From Saprospiraceae bacterium (GTDB lineage: Bacteria > Bacteroidota > Bacteroidia > Chitinophagales > Saprospiraceae), in contig JADZFD010000072.1 of assembly GCA_020850225.1 (NCBI GenBank), positions 1 to 64,000 on the forward strand: a stretch of DNA of 64,000 nt, written 5' to 3'. Made by a program: the position numbers and the translations under genes. Of the stretch, positions 45,660 to 55,425 are shown one piece after another; within the stretch, counting starts at the first letter, position 1; every line of letters begins with the position of its first letter. The notes beneath the pieces were generated by a model. That model ran no database searches. It was not told the DNA's origin and saw nothing but the letters and a program-made list of their open reading frames with translations.

Positions 45660-46035
45660 ATGGATATCTGATTTTTTTAACTTCTCAGGTTATTCCTTCC
45701 ATAATATCGATTAGTCTCAATTTTGTACAAATCACATACATATCTTCATATTTTTACCTGATAATTACGGTTCGGACTCAAATAAAACGCTTTGGGTAAT
45801 TGTGAACTGTGCGGTAACAAATTTTCAGATAATATTTTGATTACTAATAGAATACGAGCTACATTCTCATGAAGAATGAGTTTGTCCTTTTTGGTTAGAC
45901 AGTAACCTTACTGTAAAATATCTATAATTTTAATTTATAATGTCTGATATATACAATTTTTTCAGTTAACATTCACTGCATATTTGTATTTTGATATATA
46001 TAGAATAAAAACAGTAAATAGTGAATCATTGAAGT
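45660..46035. other. Intergenic region upstream of the large T9SS protein
   Basis: The 376-bp spacer has no gene. It contains a perfect 7-2-7 palindrome ACAGTAA-CC-TTACTGT at 45899-45914, a short CATTCT/AGAATG hairpin just before it, and a near-consensus -7 element CATATTTG at 45979-45986 that probably drives the downstream gene, 50 bp before its ATG. Confidence 0.6.
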
Positions 46036-48432
46036 ATGAAAAAGAATGATAAACATGGTTGCATTATGCATCAATTTGCAATAAAATTTTGCTTTATATT
46101 TTTTTCGTGTTTTCCTTATTTTTTGTTGCATGCACAGACTTGGGATGGCAGCGTGAATACTTCATGGAATGAACCGGGTAACTGGTCCACGAATACGGTA
46201 CCTATTTCAAGTAGTGATGTAACTATTCCCAACACTACAAATAAACCGGTACTTGACAACGATGTAACCATTCACAAGTTTTATATGTCCAGCGGAAGTG
46301 AACTGGATTTTAATGGTAATAAATTATCTAATACATCTGATATTGACATCAACGGGGCTACCTTAAATAATAGTAATGCTTCGACAGATATTGTAATCAG
46401 TTCTAACAGTTCCAGTGATCTAAGATATTTTCGAACTAATACAGTTAATGATAATATCACTTTTAACATAACGGGCAGCGGCGATTTTTATGAATCTAAT
46501 GCCGGAGCCAATTCCTTTAATGGCAATACAACTTTTAACATAGCTGGAAACGGTAAATTCCAGATGGGTGACAATACTTCAACTGCATCCAATGCCTCAG
46601 CTTATAATGGAAATGTAACCATCAACCGCACAGTAGGCGGGACCAGTTATATTTTTAATAATGGTTTTACTGCACTTACCGGCGACTTTAGTTATACAAA
46701 TCATAGTGGTGGCGAATTACGAATTAATTTTGATCATTTAGCAACTGCAACTATTGGCGGCCAGGTAAATATCGTTTCAGACGGCGGTGGTTATCCCTAT
46801 ACCGTTATAAAAGGACTTAAAAATACTACACCCGGAGGTTCGGTATATGTAGAAGACTGTGGTGCATTCAATGCTGCTTTCAATGAACTGAATGTAACAT
46901 CGTTCACAGTAAACAGGTTTTGGAGTGTAGGATCAGACTATATATTTTATAGCACCATCAACGGAGATTTAAATGTTACTGACGGTTCTTCAAATGGGGC
47001 TATTTTTTATCTCAAGGGAAATACAATCAATGGAAATACAACGCTTACCAAAAATTCGAATGCCGAATGGCGTGATGCCGATGTAGATCCAGATATATAT
47101 AACGGTGATCTGACGCTCATACGGAATTCGGGTGGTTCATTTCACATGGCTTATGGCAGGCCCATTACTATCAACGGTAACTTAACAATTAATTCGTCAG
47201 CCAATGTAACCTTTACAGATTATGTACATTTTGGCGGTAGCAGTAATTCCACTTTTGAGCAACAAGGAACGCAAAGTATCACCATACCGAAGATGCAAAT
47301 GGAAAAGACGGGTTTTACAAGCCTGATATTGAATGACCCTCTAACTATTTCAACTGACCTTATCTTCAATTCCGGAGTAATTTACAGTTCAACATCCAAT
47401 TATCTTCAGTTATCGGATAATGCTACTTCTACCGGTGCTTCTGTTGGTAGTCATGTTGTAGGTGTTGTCAAAAAAAAAGGAAACGACAATTTTGTTTTTC
47501 CAATAGGTACAGATTACACAATCAATACTGTAGAAATGTCAGCACCTGCTGATATAAATGATGTATTCAGTGCAGAATACATTTATGAAAACCCCGATTC
47601 AGATGGATATGATACAAGCCAGTATACTTCACCTATTAAGAAGATCAGTCACTGTGAATACTGGAAAGTTAACAGAGAAGTAGGTACGAGTAATGTAACA
47701 TTATCCTTTTCATATCAGGCTCCATGTGCAGGCAATTCAGGTTATATCAATGACTATGCGGATATCCATATAGTACACTGGAATGGAACTGATTGGGATG
47801 ATCTGGGCAATGGTGGTGGTTCCGGAGGAATGACTGGTACTGTGCAAACAAATGGTGTAGTGAGTAGTTTTAGTCCATTTACCTTTGGTTCTACGAATTT
47901 GATGAGTAGTCCATTACCGTTGTCTATCGTACAGTTTGAAGCTGTTCAACAACATGATTTTGTTGCGTTACACTGGAAAACGGTTGAAGAAACCAACCTG
48001 GAAAACTATGAGATAGAACGTAGTTGCAATGGTTCAGATTTTACTCCTATGACAAGTGTACAACCAAAGAATACAGAGGAAGTACATGAATATAATGTGA
48101 TAGATAAGTATCCGTTTTCTGGTACAACTTATTACAGATTGAAGGTATATGATTATAATGGCATGATAAGTTATAGCAATATAGCTGCAGTTCGCATATC
48201 CGACTTAGCTGGTATTACCATCTTCCCGAATCCTGCTTCAGATGTATTTCATGTCAACTCTGATAGCGAATTAATAAAAATTGAGATATATGACATGGGA
48301 GGTCGATTGGCAAAATCTTTATCTCCCAATACAGATAACAGTTATTCAATCCAATCTCTTCCAAAAGGACTATATACTATCTGTGCTATATCTGACAGAG
48401 GATTGAAAAACGCATTAATATTAGTACAATGA
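46036..48432 (+). CDS. Large secreted T9SS type A cargo, repetitive beta-rich protein
   Basis: The 798-aa protein has a signal peptide (hydrophobic stretch IKFCFIFFSCFPYFLL, ending HAQTW). A repetitive Asn/Thr/Ser/Gly-rich region (about 40-430) has recurring 'x-G-[DN]-[LTV]-T-[IF]-N' turns such as FNGNTTFNIAG and INGNLTINS, consistent with a beta-helix. A fibronectin-like region starts FEAVQQHDFVALHWKTVEETNLENYEIERS. The last 70 residues form a type A T9SS sorting domain: IFPNPASDVFHV, IEIYDMGGRLAKS, LPKGLYTI. It should be secreted across the outer membrane and fixed to the surface. Possible adhesin; function unproven. Confidence 0.9.
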   Translation: MKKNDKHGCIMHQFAIKFCFIFFSCFPYFLLHAQTWDGSVNTSWNEPGNWSTNTVPISSSDVTIPNTTNKPVLDNDVTIHKFYMSSGSELDFNGNKLSNTSDIDINGATLNNSNASTDIVISSNSSSDLRYFRTNTVNDNITFNITGSGDFYESNAGANSFNGNTTFNIAGNGKFQMGDNTSTASNASAYNGNVTINRTVGGTSYIFNNGFTALTGDFSYTNHSGGELRINFDHLATATIGGQVNIVSDGGGYPYTVIKGLKNTTPGGSVYVEDCGAFNAAFNELNVTSFTVNRFWSVGSDYIFYSTINGDLNVTDGSSNGAIFYLKGNTINGNTTLTKNSNAEWRDADVDPDIYNGDLTLIRNSGGSFHMAYGRPITINGNLTINSSANVTFTDYVHFGGSSNSTFEQQGTQSITIPKMQMEKTGFTSLILNDPLTISTDLIFNSGVIYSSTSNYLQLSDNATSTGASVGSHVVGVVKKKGNDNFVFPIGTDYTINTVEMSAPADINDVFSAEYIYENPDSDGYDTSQYTSPIKKISHCEYWKVNREVGTSNVTLSFSYQAPCAGNSGYINDYADIHIVHWNGTDWDDLGNGGGSGGMTGTVQTNGVVSSFSPFTFGSTNLMSSPLPLSIVQFEAVQQHDFVALHWKTVEETNLENYEIERSCNGSDFTPMTSVQPKNTEEVHEYNVIDKYPFSGTTYYRLKVYDYNGMISYSNIAAVRISDLAGITIFPNPASDVFHVNSDSELIKIEIYDMGGRLAKSLSPNTDNSYSIQSLPKGLYTICAISDRGLKNALILVQ

Positions 48433-48505
48433 ATATATTATAATGAACCAAAGAATTTATAATCTCAAAGAATATTTAAAGAATAACTTTTAAAAATTTT
48501 AAAAA

Positions 48506-49573
48506 ATGAAAGTATTTAAAAAATCAGTTTTTGCAAACATTGCATGGGTTATTTCTCTTTTTCTGTTTGCAGGTTTTATTTCCTCATGTGATAAGGAAGA
48601 TGATACGCCTAAGAAACTTGTTGTTTCAACAGTAGCACAAGGTATAGCCGGATCTATCGGAATAGAAGTAGATTCAAAAGGGAATATTTGGGCTACTGAA
48701 ACTGGAACAGCTACACCTGATTCCACAGGAGATACACACAATGACAACGGAAAGGTTGTTTTGATTACTCCGGATGGCAAAAAGCAGGATGCCGTAATCA
48801 ATCTTTCATCTTACGCCAATGCGCTTTCACATGAAGTTCAGGGAACGGTTCACATCATGCTGGATGGTAAAATTTTATATATTCTTTCCGGAGATTATCT
48901 CTATCAGGCAGATGTATCCAGCTATAAATTTGGTGATGCAGCTATTGATGCCGGAAAACTGACAAAAGAAGATGTTGCTGGAGCTGTAAGACAGATAACC
49001 TATGAAAGTAATCCGGATAAGGATTCTCACCCATATAATATGACCAAGGGGCCCAATGGAGATATATACATTGCAGATGCAGGTTCAAATGCAATAATTC
49101 ATCGTGAAGCACCTAATAAGTTTTCAATATTTGCAGGAATTCCTGTTCAGGACAACCCTTCTTTTCCAGGATTAGGAGGGCCAAAAGTTCAGGCTGTACC
49201 TACATCCATAAGATTTAATGGCACTGATTTTCTGGTAACTACGCTTACAGGATTCCCATTCCCGGCAGGGAAGGCAGCAGTATATAAAGTTTCAACAGCT
49301 GGTATTGTGTCATTGTATCAGGGCGACCTGACAATGCTTGTTGATCAGGCTGAAGGTAATAATGGCGGATCTATGGTATTACAACATGCAGCTTCATTTA
49401 GTCTGCCTGCAGGATTTGATACTGGAACAGGTTCATTATTGCAGATAAATGGAACAACATCAAAGATTATACAGGATGGTCTGCATTTGCCAACCGGAAT
49501 TAAACAGGTCGGAGATGATACATGGTACATAAATTCTCTTACCGGGAGCATAACCAAATTACATTATGAATAG
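48506..49573 (+). CDS. ScyD/ScyE-like NHL beta-propeller lipoprotein
   Basis: The 355-aa protein has a lipoprotein signal peptide (hydrophobic stretch then FISSCDK, with the lipobox cysteine at about 28). Repeated propeller blades follow: GIEVDSKGNIWATETG, NMTKGPNGDIYIADAGSNAI, LPTGIKQVGDDTWYINS. These resemble the ScyD/ScyE family, named after cyanobacterial scytonemin clusters but common in many phyla. No enzymatic residues can be assigned. The Cys followed by Asp and Lys suggests retention in the periplasm or inner membrane in some bacteria; that rule may not hold in Bacteroidota. It is 73 bp after the large T9SS gene and may be cotranscribed. Confidence 0.85.
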   Translation: MKVFKKSVFANIAWVISLFLFAGFISSCDKEDDTPKKLVVSTVAQGIAGSIGIEVDSKGNIWATETGTATPDSTGDTHNDNGKVVLITPDGKKQDAVINLSSYANALSHEVQGTVHIMLDGKILYILSGDYLYQADVSSYKFGDAAIDAGKLTKEDVAGAVRQITYESNPDKDSHPYNMTKGPNGDIYIADAGSNAIIHREAPNKFSIFAGIPVQDNPSFPGLGGPKVQAVPTSIRFNGTDFLVTTLTGFPFPAGKAAVYKVSTAGIVSLYQGDLTMLVDQAEGNNGGSMVLQHAASFSLPAGFDTGTGSLLQINGTTSKIIQDGLHLPTGIKQVGDDTWYINSLTGSITKLHYE

Positions 49574-49604
49574 CTGATTTGTTATATTTAATAGTAATAA
49601 TTTT

Positions 49605-49637
49605 ATGGCCGGATGTTTATGGTAAATATCTGGCCAT
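49605..49637 (+). terminator. Probable terminator hairpin after the ScyD/ScyE-like gene
   Basis: ATGGCCGGAT (49605-49614) pairs with ATCTGGCCAT (49628-49637) with one G-T wobble around a 13-base loop. The following TATTGTAAAT is only weakly T-rich. Confidence 0.6.
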
Positions 49638-49863
49638 TATTGTAAATACTGCTAATGAATCAGGTAAGTTAGATTGTTAAATGATTCATTTTTTTATTTT
49701 TATTCTACTCTTTTCAAAGTATGTTAGATATGGTAAGGACTTTTTAAGGTTAGTCTTTTTAATTGGATGTGGTACCTCATGATTAATTGTGCGTAATTAC
49801 AGAATACATATGTCCACAAGGCGTCAAATTTCTGTAAATATCAACTGTATTTTTATTTTTATA

Positions 49864-49894
49864 TTGTACAGAATGGTGTTTGAATCTATATTTG
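49864..49894 (+). promoter_or_regulatory. Promoter of the small T9SS protein and beta-helix pair
   Basis: TTG (49864-49866), 20 bp, TATATTTG (49887-49894): an exact -33/-7 Bacteroidota promoter. The ATG is 34 bp downstream. Confidence 0.85.
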
Positions 49895-49928
49895 CGTATT
49901 ATTTTTAAATGATGTAAACAAATCAACC

Positions 49929-50435
49929 ATGCTGAAATTTCGGAAATATCAAAGAATCAAAGTTTTTTCCGTTTCTTTATTGCTGTTCAATGTCATATTT
50001 GCATTTGGTCAATCGGAAGTTAAGGTAACTTTATGGGACAATACAGAACAAACCTTTTCTGTGGAACCAAGCGGCAAATTATGGTTTGACATCAGTGATT
50101 TGATCATAAATACAGACAATGTCGTCGCCAGGATTAATATTTCATTGTCGGAAATCCGAAAAATCACGCTCAAGGAAAAAGACCCTACTTCAGGATCATA
50201 TGAAACATCAGATAATACATCATCGATATATATTTCCCCTAATCCTGCCGGAGACTACTTTGATTTGATAGCTACCGGAGATATTCAGTTTAATGTTCGT
50301 ATTTTTGATACAAATGGCGCTCAGGTTGCAAGCGGCAAGTATGAAAGTGGTAACAAGGTTAACATTGCCCATTTGAAAAAAGGACTTTATGTAGTCATTG
50401 TAAATAATCAATCCTTCAAACTCATCAAACAATGA
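49929..50435 (+). CDS. Small secreted protein with T9SS type A sorting domain
   Basis: The 168-aa protein has a signal peptide (about 9-30, ending AFGQSE). A short domain of about 60 residues ends ISLSEIRKITLKEKD, and a complete T9SS sorting domain follows: ISPNPAGDYFDLIA, VRIFDTNGAQVASG, LKKGLYVVIV. The short domain resembles the N-terminal segment 'xxxIDSITF' of many Bacteroidota secreted proteins and of the next gene. ATGA overlap with the beta-helix gene (50432-50435) means the two are translationally coupled. Little besides the sorting domain is present, so it may be an anchor or chaperone for its partner. Confidence 0.85.
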   Translation: MLKFRKYQRIKVFSVSLLLFNVIFAFGQSEVKVTLWDNTEQTFSVEPSGKLWFDISDLIINTDNVVARINISLSEIRKITLKEKDPTSGSYETSDNTSSIYISPNPAGDYFDLIATGDIQFNVRIFDTNGAQVASGKYESGNKVNIAHLKKGLYVVIVNNQSFKLIKQ

Positions 50436-52564
50436 AATATTTTTTCTTACAACTGTTAATTCTGCTTGCATTGTTTGGTTCACATGTACATGGACAGGAT
50501 ATAATGCGTGTTCACAACAATAATAATCTTATATTTCAGCACCGGGTAGATAAGATAGATAGTCTGAAATTTGCCAAAAGCTTATCTTCCTTTTATCCCA
50601 ATACAGGTAACTTTTCAATACCGTTATCAGGCATTGATAGTATCACATTTGCAGATAATATTGAAGGTAGTGAAATATATATTATTTACAATGATACGAA
50701 AACTACAATTATAAATCCATTTGCGGATGCCGGTGTAACTATTACTGATAATGCAGGTCATGTTATGGTAACGTCAGTATATCCGGATTCTGGTTTGAGA
50801 TATCATATTCTCGGAGCGACTTCCAATGGTTCCCTGAATCTGACAAGCAGTCAATCCGTAAAACTGATAATGAGTCATGCAACCATCACTAATCTCAGTG
50901 GTGCTGCCATTTCTGTTAATGGAACAACTGTAAGCGAAATGGTACTGTCTGCAGGTACAGTTAATACACTCAGTGATGCATCAGCATCAACTGCGAGTGG
51001 AACCTTGTTTGCGACAGGTGATTTAACCATTTCAGGAAAGGGAGCACTGAATGTAAACGGGTATAAAAAACATGGTATACTGGTAAATGCTTCCCTAACC
51101 ATAGAGTCAGGTATTATCAATATCGCACAGGCTGCTTCTGATGCTATTCATTCCAAAGCCTATATTCAGCATGGCGGTGACATTACCCTGATCGCCACAG
51201 GAGACGGTGTTGATGCCGAAACCGTTGATTTCAATGATGGAGAAATATCTGTAATGTCGTCTGCAGATGACAACAAAGGTATCAAGAGTGGCGATTATAT
51301 CAATATCAACGGTGGATCAATCACTGTTGCACTTTCAGGAAAACAATCCAAGGGTATAAGTGCTGAATCAGACATTACTGTCAATTCGGGTATTGTATCG
51401 GTTACTGTATCTGGTTCAACAGTGCTGGAAGCATCAGGCAATGGTTTTGATCCTTCTTATGCTACAGGTATCAAGACCGACGGGAATGTTATAATCAACG
51501 GAGGTGACATTTCCATTTCCTGTCCTTCAACCAACGATGGTGGCAGAGGAATTTCTTCTGACGGAAACATTACAGTTAATGGTGGCATAATGCGTATTAC
51601 AACAGCAGGCAGCGGTAAGACCTATAGGGATGAATCAGGCATACTTGATTCCTATTCTCCGGCATGTCTGAAGTCGGACGGACATATTTTACTTTCAGGT
51701 GGTAATATTACAGCCACAAGTACAGGTGCAGCCGGTAAGGGAATATCTGCTGACAGCACATTGACGATAGGCCTACCCGGAGCTTCCGATTCATTGCTTG
51801 TAATACAGGTATCTACTTCAGGTAATCGGTTTTTGATAAGTGGATCCGGACAGAATGCAGACTATGCCAACGCCAAGGCAATCAAATCGGAAGGCATATT
51901 AACAGTCAACAGTGGAATAATCAACCTTACGACCACTAAAGAAGGTGGCGAAGGTCTGGAAAGCAAAGACAAGGTGTATATAAAAGGCGGCCAAATAACG
52001 GCAAATACCTACGATGATGGCATTAATGCCAAAAATTATGTTGAAATATCAGGAGGAAAGCATAGTCTGAAAGCAAGCAATAATGACGGAATCGACTCCA
52101 ATGGCAATCTAACTATATCCGGTGGCTTGATAATTTCCAAAGGGGCAGGAGGATTTGAAGAGGGGTTTGATTGTGATAATAATACGTTTATGATAACGGG
52201 AGGTACAATGGTAGGTACAGGTGGTAACACCAGCACACCGACGATAAACGTATCTACACAGCATTCTCTGAGATTGTCCATCAATCCGAACCAAAATATT
52301 TGTATAAAAAATGCATCCAACGAGATAATTTTGATATACTCCTTACCGACGTTGACCGGAGGAGGCGGTTTTCCAGGTGGAAGCAATAAAATGGTAGTAC
52401 TTTTCAGTGATCCTGCATTCGTAAAAGGCACATACACGATTCAGTATGGAGGTACAATAAGTGGTGGAACCAATTTTAACGGATACTATACCGGTGCCAC
52501 TTATTCCGGTGGCAATAGTAAAACTTTTACAGTAAATTCGTTGTATACTACCTTAAATCTGTAA
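50432..52564 (+). CDS. Cthe_2159-like (DUF4353) right-handed beta-helix, carbohydrate-binding protein
   Basis: The 710-aa protein has a signal peptide (about 1-21, ending VHGQD). A short N-terminal segment has SGIDSITFAD, like that of its coupled partner. A long repetitive region has strand-turn repeats such as GISAESDITVNSG, GISSDGNITVNGG, GLESKDKVYIKGG, GIDSNGNLTISGG. These are characteristic of the Cthe_2159 family, whose founder binds cellulose and pectin-type polymers and calcium. No T9SS sorting domain is visible at the C-terminus (which ends FTVNSLYTTLNL), although the partner has one. Function as a polysaccharide- or ion-binding surface protein is likely. Confidence 0.88.
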   Translation: MKYFFLQLLILLALFGSHVHGQDIMRVHNNNNLIFQHRVDKIDSLKFAKSLSSFYPNTGNFSIPLSGIDSITFADNIEGSEIYIIYNDTKTTIINPFADAGVTITDNAGHVMVTSVYPDSGLRYHILGATSNGSLNLTSSQSVKLIMSHATITNLSGAAISVNGTTVSEMVLSAGTVNTLSDASASTASGTLFATGDLTISGKGALNVNGYKKHGILVNASLTIESGIINIAQAASDAIHSKAYIQHGGDITLIATGDGVDAETVDFNDGEISVMSSADDNKGIKSGDYININGGSITVALSGKQSKGISAESDITVNSGIVSVTVSGSTVLEASGNGFDPSYATGIKTDGNVIINGGDISISCPSTNDGGRGISSDGNITVNGGIMRITTAGSGKTYRDESGILDSYSPACLKSDGHILLSGGNITATSTGAAGKGISADSTLTIGLPGASDSLLVIQVSTSGNRFLISGSGQNADYANAKAIKSEGILTVNSGIINLTTTKEGGEGLESKDKVYIKGGQITANTYDDGINAKNYVEISGGKHSLKASNNDGIDSNGNLTISGGLIISKGAGGFEEGFDCDNNTFMITGGTMVGTGGNTSTPTINVSTQHSLRLSINPNQNICIKNASNEIILIYSLPTLTGGGGFPGGSNKMVVLFSDPAFVKGTYTIQYGGTISGGTNFNGYYTGATYSGGNSKTFTVNSLYTTLNL

Positions 52565-52655
52565 CCTTAAATAAGTAACTTCATAATACCAGGTAAATAC
52601 TTTATGGTATGCCAACATAAGTTGAAGTCAGTTTCCTACTATACATTGCAATTTG

Positions 52656-52692
52656 TTAAGTGTCTGAAACTATTTTGATTTCAGACACTTAA
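52656..52692. terminator. Strong bidirectional terminator
   Basis: TTAAGTGTCTGAAA and TTTCAGACACTTAA are 14-bp perfect complements around a 9-base loop, with T- and A-rich flanks. It lies between the convergent beta-helix and VOC genes and can serve both. Confidence 0.9.
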
Positions 52693-52735
52693 TTTTGAAA
52701 TCCTCAATATTTTTTTCAGGTTAAATCCCGATAAG

Positions 52736-53170
52736 CTATCTTTGATAATTTTCGTTAAAGCTCACCATCCAGTTGATTCCGAATTTATCTGTTAACATAC
52801 CGAAGTAATCACCCCAAAATGTATTTTGCATAGGCATGACAGTTTGTCTTCCTTCTGACAAACCATCAAATAAATGATCAGCCTCCTCTTTAGTGTCAGC
52901 GGTTACTGATACCGAAAAATTATTACCTTGAACAAAACCGGGTGCCCAATCACCACCAACATCAGAACCCATTAAAATAGATTTTCCTATGGGTAATGAT
53001 ACATGCATTACTTTGTTAAGGTCACTTTCAGGTACAGAGTATCCTTCACCTTGGGGCATTTCTCCGAATTTACTAAGATAATTAAATTCACCACCGAATA
53101 CAGATTTGTAAAAGAGAAAAGCATTTTCACAGTTACCGTTAAAATTGATATAAGTGTCTGTTGTTGCCAT
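52736..53170 (-). CDS. VOC family protein (PhnB-like)
   Basis: The 144-aa protein has the glyoxalase/PhnB layout: YINFNGNCENAFLFYKSVFGGEF at the N-terminus, VMHVSLPIGKSILMGSD in the middle, and the C-terminal QNTFWGDYFGMLTDKFGINWMVSF. The last is the 'W G x x x G x x x D p F G x x W' signature of the YjdN/PhnB subgroup. Members have unclear function and are often annotated as 3-demethylubiquinone methyltransferase by old transfer, which is not supported here. Cytosolic. Confidence 0.92.
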   Translation of the reverse strand: MATTDTYINFNGNCENAFLFYKSVFGGEFNYLSKFGEMPQGEGYSVPESDLNKVMHVSLPIGKSILMGSDVGGDWAPGFVQGNNFSVSVTADTKEEADHLFDGLSEGRQTVMPMQNTFWGDYFGMLTDKFGINWMVSFNENYQR

Positions 53171-53349
53171 TGAACTATATTTATTTGGTTAAAAAATTAT
53201 TGCTGACTCCAAACTATAGGCTAAATCTTGAATTCAGGTATTATTAAAAAAAAGTTGTTAACAGTATAAAAATAGCATCCTTATCCGAAGTACATATATC
53301 GTTAATGTTCAATGTTACCTGCATCCTGTATATATTCTCGTATGCAAAG

Positions 53350-53814
53350 TTATGCCGGTTTTTCCAATCGCTCTATTCTCTTTAATATTTCAAGAATCAA
53401 TTCGTTTTGATTTTCAAGATGTTTAAGTATAGTTTCGACCTCGGTTTCTGATTTTTTATTTATCTGAAAATCTTCTTCAGCTCTTAACTCAGCATGTTTC
53501 GATTGCAGGTTTTGCCCTATCATTATTAAAGGCATTAGAAATATCTGGATCATGTTTGAAATAAATAACCACAAAACGAATGCCGGATAAGGATCAAATC
53601 TAAGTGAATCTGGTGCCAAGGTGTTCCAGCCAAGCCATAAAACAGTCCACATAAAAATAAGAAAGAAAAAATTCATACTCCCGACGTGATCTGTAATCCA
53701 TAAGGCCAGTTTGTCAAGTACAGTTAAATCTTTTTTATGTTCAACATTAATATTGTGTGCCTGAGCAAATTTTTTCTTTATATCTTCCGTGGATAGTATT
53801 TCCAGGTGTTTCAT
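53350..53814 (-). CDS. DUF1003 family membrane protein
   Basis: The 154-aa protein has the DUF1003 core: LDKLALWITDHVGSMNFFFLIFMWTVLWLGWN, then FDPYPAFVLWLFISNMIQIFLMPLIMIGQNLQ. It has two membrane segments with a PYP loop and a C-terminal cytosolic coiled-coil tail (ETEVETILKHLENQNELILEIL). Function is unknown, perhaps an ion-related membrane protein. Single gene. Confidence 0.9.
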   Translation of the reverse strand: MKHLEILSTEDIKKKFAQAHNINVEHKKDLTVLDKLALWITDHVGSMNFFFLIFMWTVLWLGWNTLAPDSLRFDPYPAFVLWLFISNMIQIFLMPLIMIGQNLQSKHAELRAEEDFQINKKSETEVETILKHLENQNELILEILKRIERLEKPA

Positions 53815-54068
53815 GCTGCTTGTTTTTTTGAGATAAATGTGATTAAATTCTATGTGATGATTGTTGATTTTTCTTACATCTGAATTTGGAATATATGTTA
53901 TACCTGAATAGATTGTTAGCCGATCAGGATATTGAATTTTGTTAATACTAATATTATTTTATTTTGTCCAATGTTTGTTTATTTTTGATAAAATTATTGT
54001 AATTGTTTTATTATCACATTTTTTAAAGTCCCGGGAATTCTCTGTCATAACAACAGGAATCTGTGCTA

Positions 54069-54572
54069 TTACGATAAAAAAAATACACGACCAAAAAGAT
54101 AATCTCCAAAGATTGACACACCCGGATTTCGTACATTTTCCGATAATTTTGACCGGCCAATCATTATAGCATCTGATTTTTCCAATACCTGTAAATCAAC
54201 ATACTGTTTTTCGTCCAATATTTTAATGATTATTTCATAAGTCAACCTGACCGCACAGTTTCTGATCCTGAGTTCTTTTCTGTTGTCCAGTGCATCCTGG
54301 TCAAGGTAAAGGCTTCTTCTTTTATACTGACTTTCAGTAGAACAAGTGTAAAATACAAATACATCTTTCTGTATGTCATAAGTGATTATATCCTGTCCTT
54401 CTACGTTTTTTACCAATTGGGTGATTGACTGCAATTTATAAGATTGATGAACCAATCCGGAGTAAACATCACTCCAAATCAAGAACATTTGTCTGTGGAT
54501 GTTTTTCTTAAGACGCTGTTTCGAAATGTTAAGCATGTTTGCTTCTTTGGATGCTGATATTTTTATTTTCAT
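54069..54572 (-). CDS. Hypothetical protein, no recognised family
   Basis: The 167-aa protein is fairly basic and rich in Gln, Lys and Arg (LNISKQRLKKNIHRQMFLIWSDVYS). No domain, signal peptide or membrane segment is visible. It has a continuous frame with normal codon use, and no longer ORF competes in this stretch, so it may be real. It sits 182 bp from the second IS fragment and could belong to a transferred segment. I cannot name a function; a DNA-binding role is only suggested by composition. Confidence 0.5.
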   Translation of the reverse strand: MKIKISASKEANMLNISKQRLKKNIHRQMFLIWSDVYSGLVHQSYKLQSITQLVKNVEGQDIITYDIQKDVFVFYTCSTESQYKRRSLYLDQDALDNRKELRIRNCAVRLTYEIIIKILDEKQYVDLQVLEKSDAIMIGRSKLSENVRNPGVSIFGDYLFGRVFFLS

Positions 54573-54754
54573 TGTGAATACTGCATTATATTGTGCATTG
54601 AGATATGAACAACTACATAATATTATCCGAATAGTATGAAATTTACTTCAAATGTATGGTTTTAGTTCACACGAAGGAAAAAATTTGAATTTATTTTTTA
54701 TTGATATTTTTTAAACGTATTATTGTTGTATACAAATGTCAATATATTTGAACC

Positions 54755-54866
54755 TATGCTCTTACCTGATTCTTCCCATGCTTTATTCCGATGATCTTCT
54801 GTTCTCTTTCGTATCTCATTTCTCTGATATTTTTTGCAAAGTTAGGTACATGAGAACCTTGTTTAC
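54755..54866 (-). mobile_element. Second copy of the IS terminal fragment, inverted relative to 304-437
   Basis: Read from 54866 on the minus strand it starts GTAAACAAGG and matches the fragment at 304 with 64 identities in the first 69 bases. The start codon at 54819 (MRYEREQ) is kept, but a 1-nt indel shifts the frame, which stops soon after. Homology fades near 54755, so only the left end is left. Two scattered ends show that this element was once mobile in the genome. Confidence 0.7.
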
Positions 54867-55417
54867 AATATGCATATGGTCGGAATCTTACTGTATTATG
54901 TTTTAAACCTGTGTAAGACGGAGGTGAAGGTATCCCGATAGCTAACGGGTAGGGTAGTCAGGTTTATCTATGAGATTTTAATCCGGTTTCTTATGGAGAT
55001 GCTTGTAGTTCTGATAGTTTTTTTTATCTTTTTTGATGCAGACATCATATTCACTATCGGTTTTTTTACCAAATATTTATATTTCTGTTCAGCATCTTGA
55101 TTCCGCTTATCATATCCTTCCGACTTGTCAATATATAATATGCTCGGAACATGCCGATTATTCAGTGTATTATACGGAGACTATATACAAAACTGTACAA
55201 TTTTCAGGAAAAATTCCCAATAAACTTTGTGTTAATCCCGATGGCAACTGCTATATCTTCCTGCCGAATCTTAAGATCTGAATCTTCTATGGTTTGGATA
55301 TTCATGACCAACAATACATCAATCAGCCAACATCTGTAGAAAGTAAAGGTCTAAAAACAGCATAATTGTATCTCAATGAAAATATATGATAAATACAACA
55401 ATTCAAATCTCTTTTAT

Positions 55418-55425
55418 TAGATTTG
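55418..55425 (+). promoter_or_regulatory. -7 promoter element of the PaiB-like gene
   Basis: TAGATTTG fits TAnnTTTG exactly, 64 bp before the ATG at 55490. Confidence 0.6.

Larger units (their letters stand above)
49574..49928. other. Intergenic region before the T9SS/beta-helix pair
   Basis: The 355-bp spacer holds the terminator hairpin at 49605-49637 and the promoter at 49864-49894. No gene is seen between them. Confidence 0.6.

Noticed and set aside
55033-55281. 82-codon frame on the plus strand in the gene-poor region
   Set aside because: No homology, unusual composition and no promoter with a sensible distance.
55204-55305. 33-codon minus frame with HTH-like IRQEDIAVAIGINTKF
   Set aside because: The helix-turn-helix resemblance is real to the eye, but it is far too short and I see no continuation after the stop; at most a decayed fragment.
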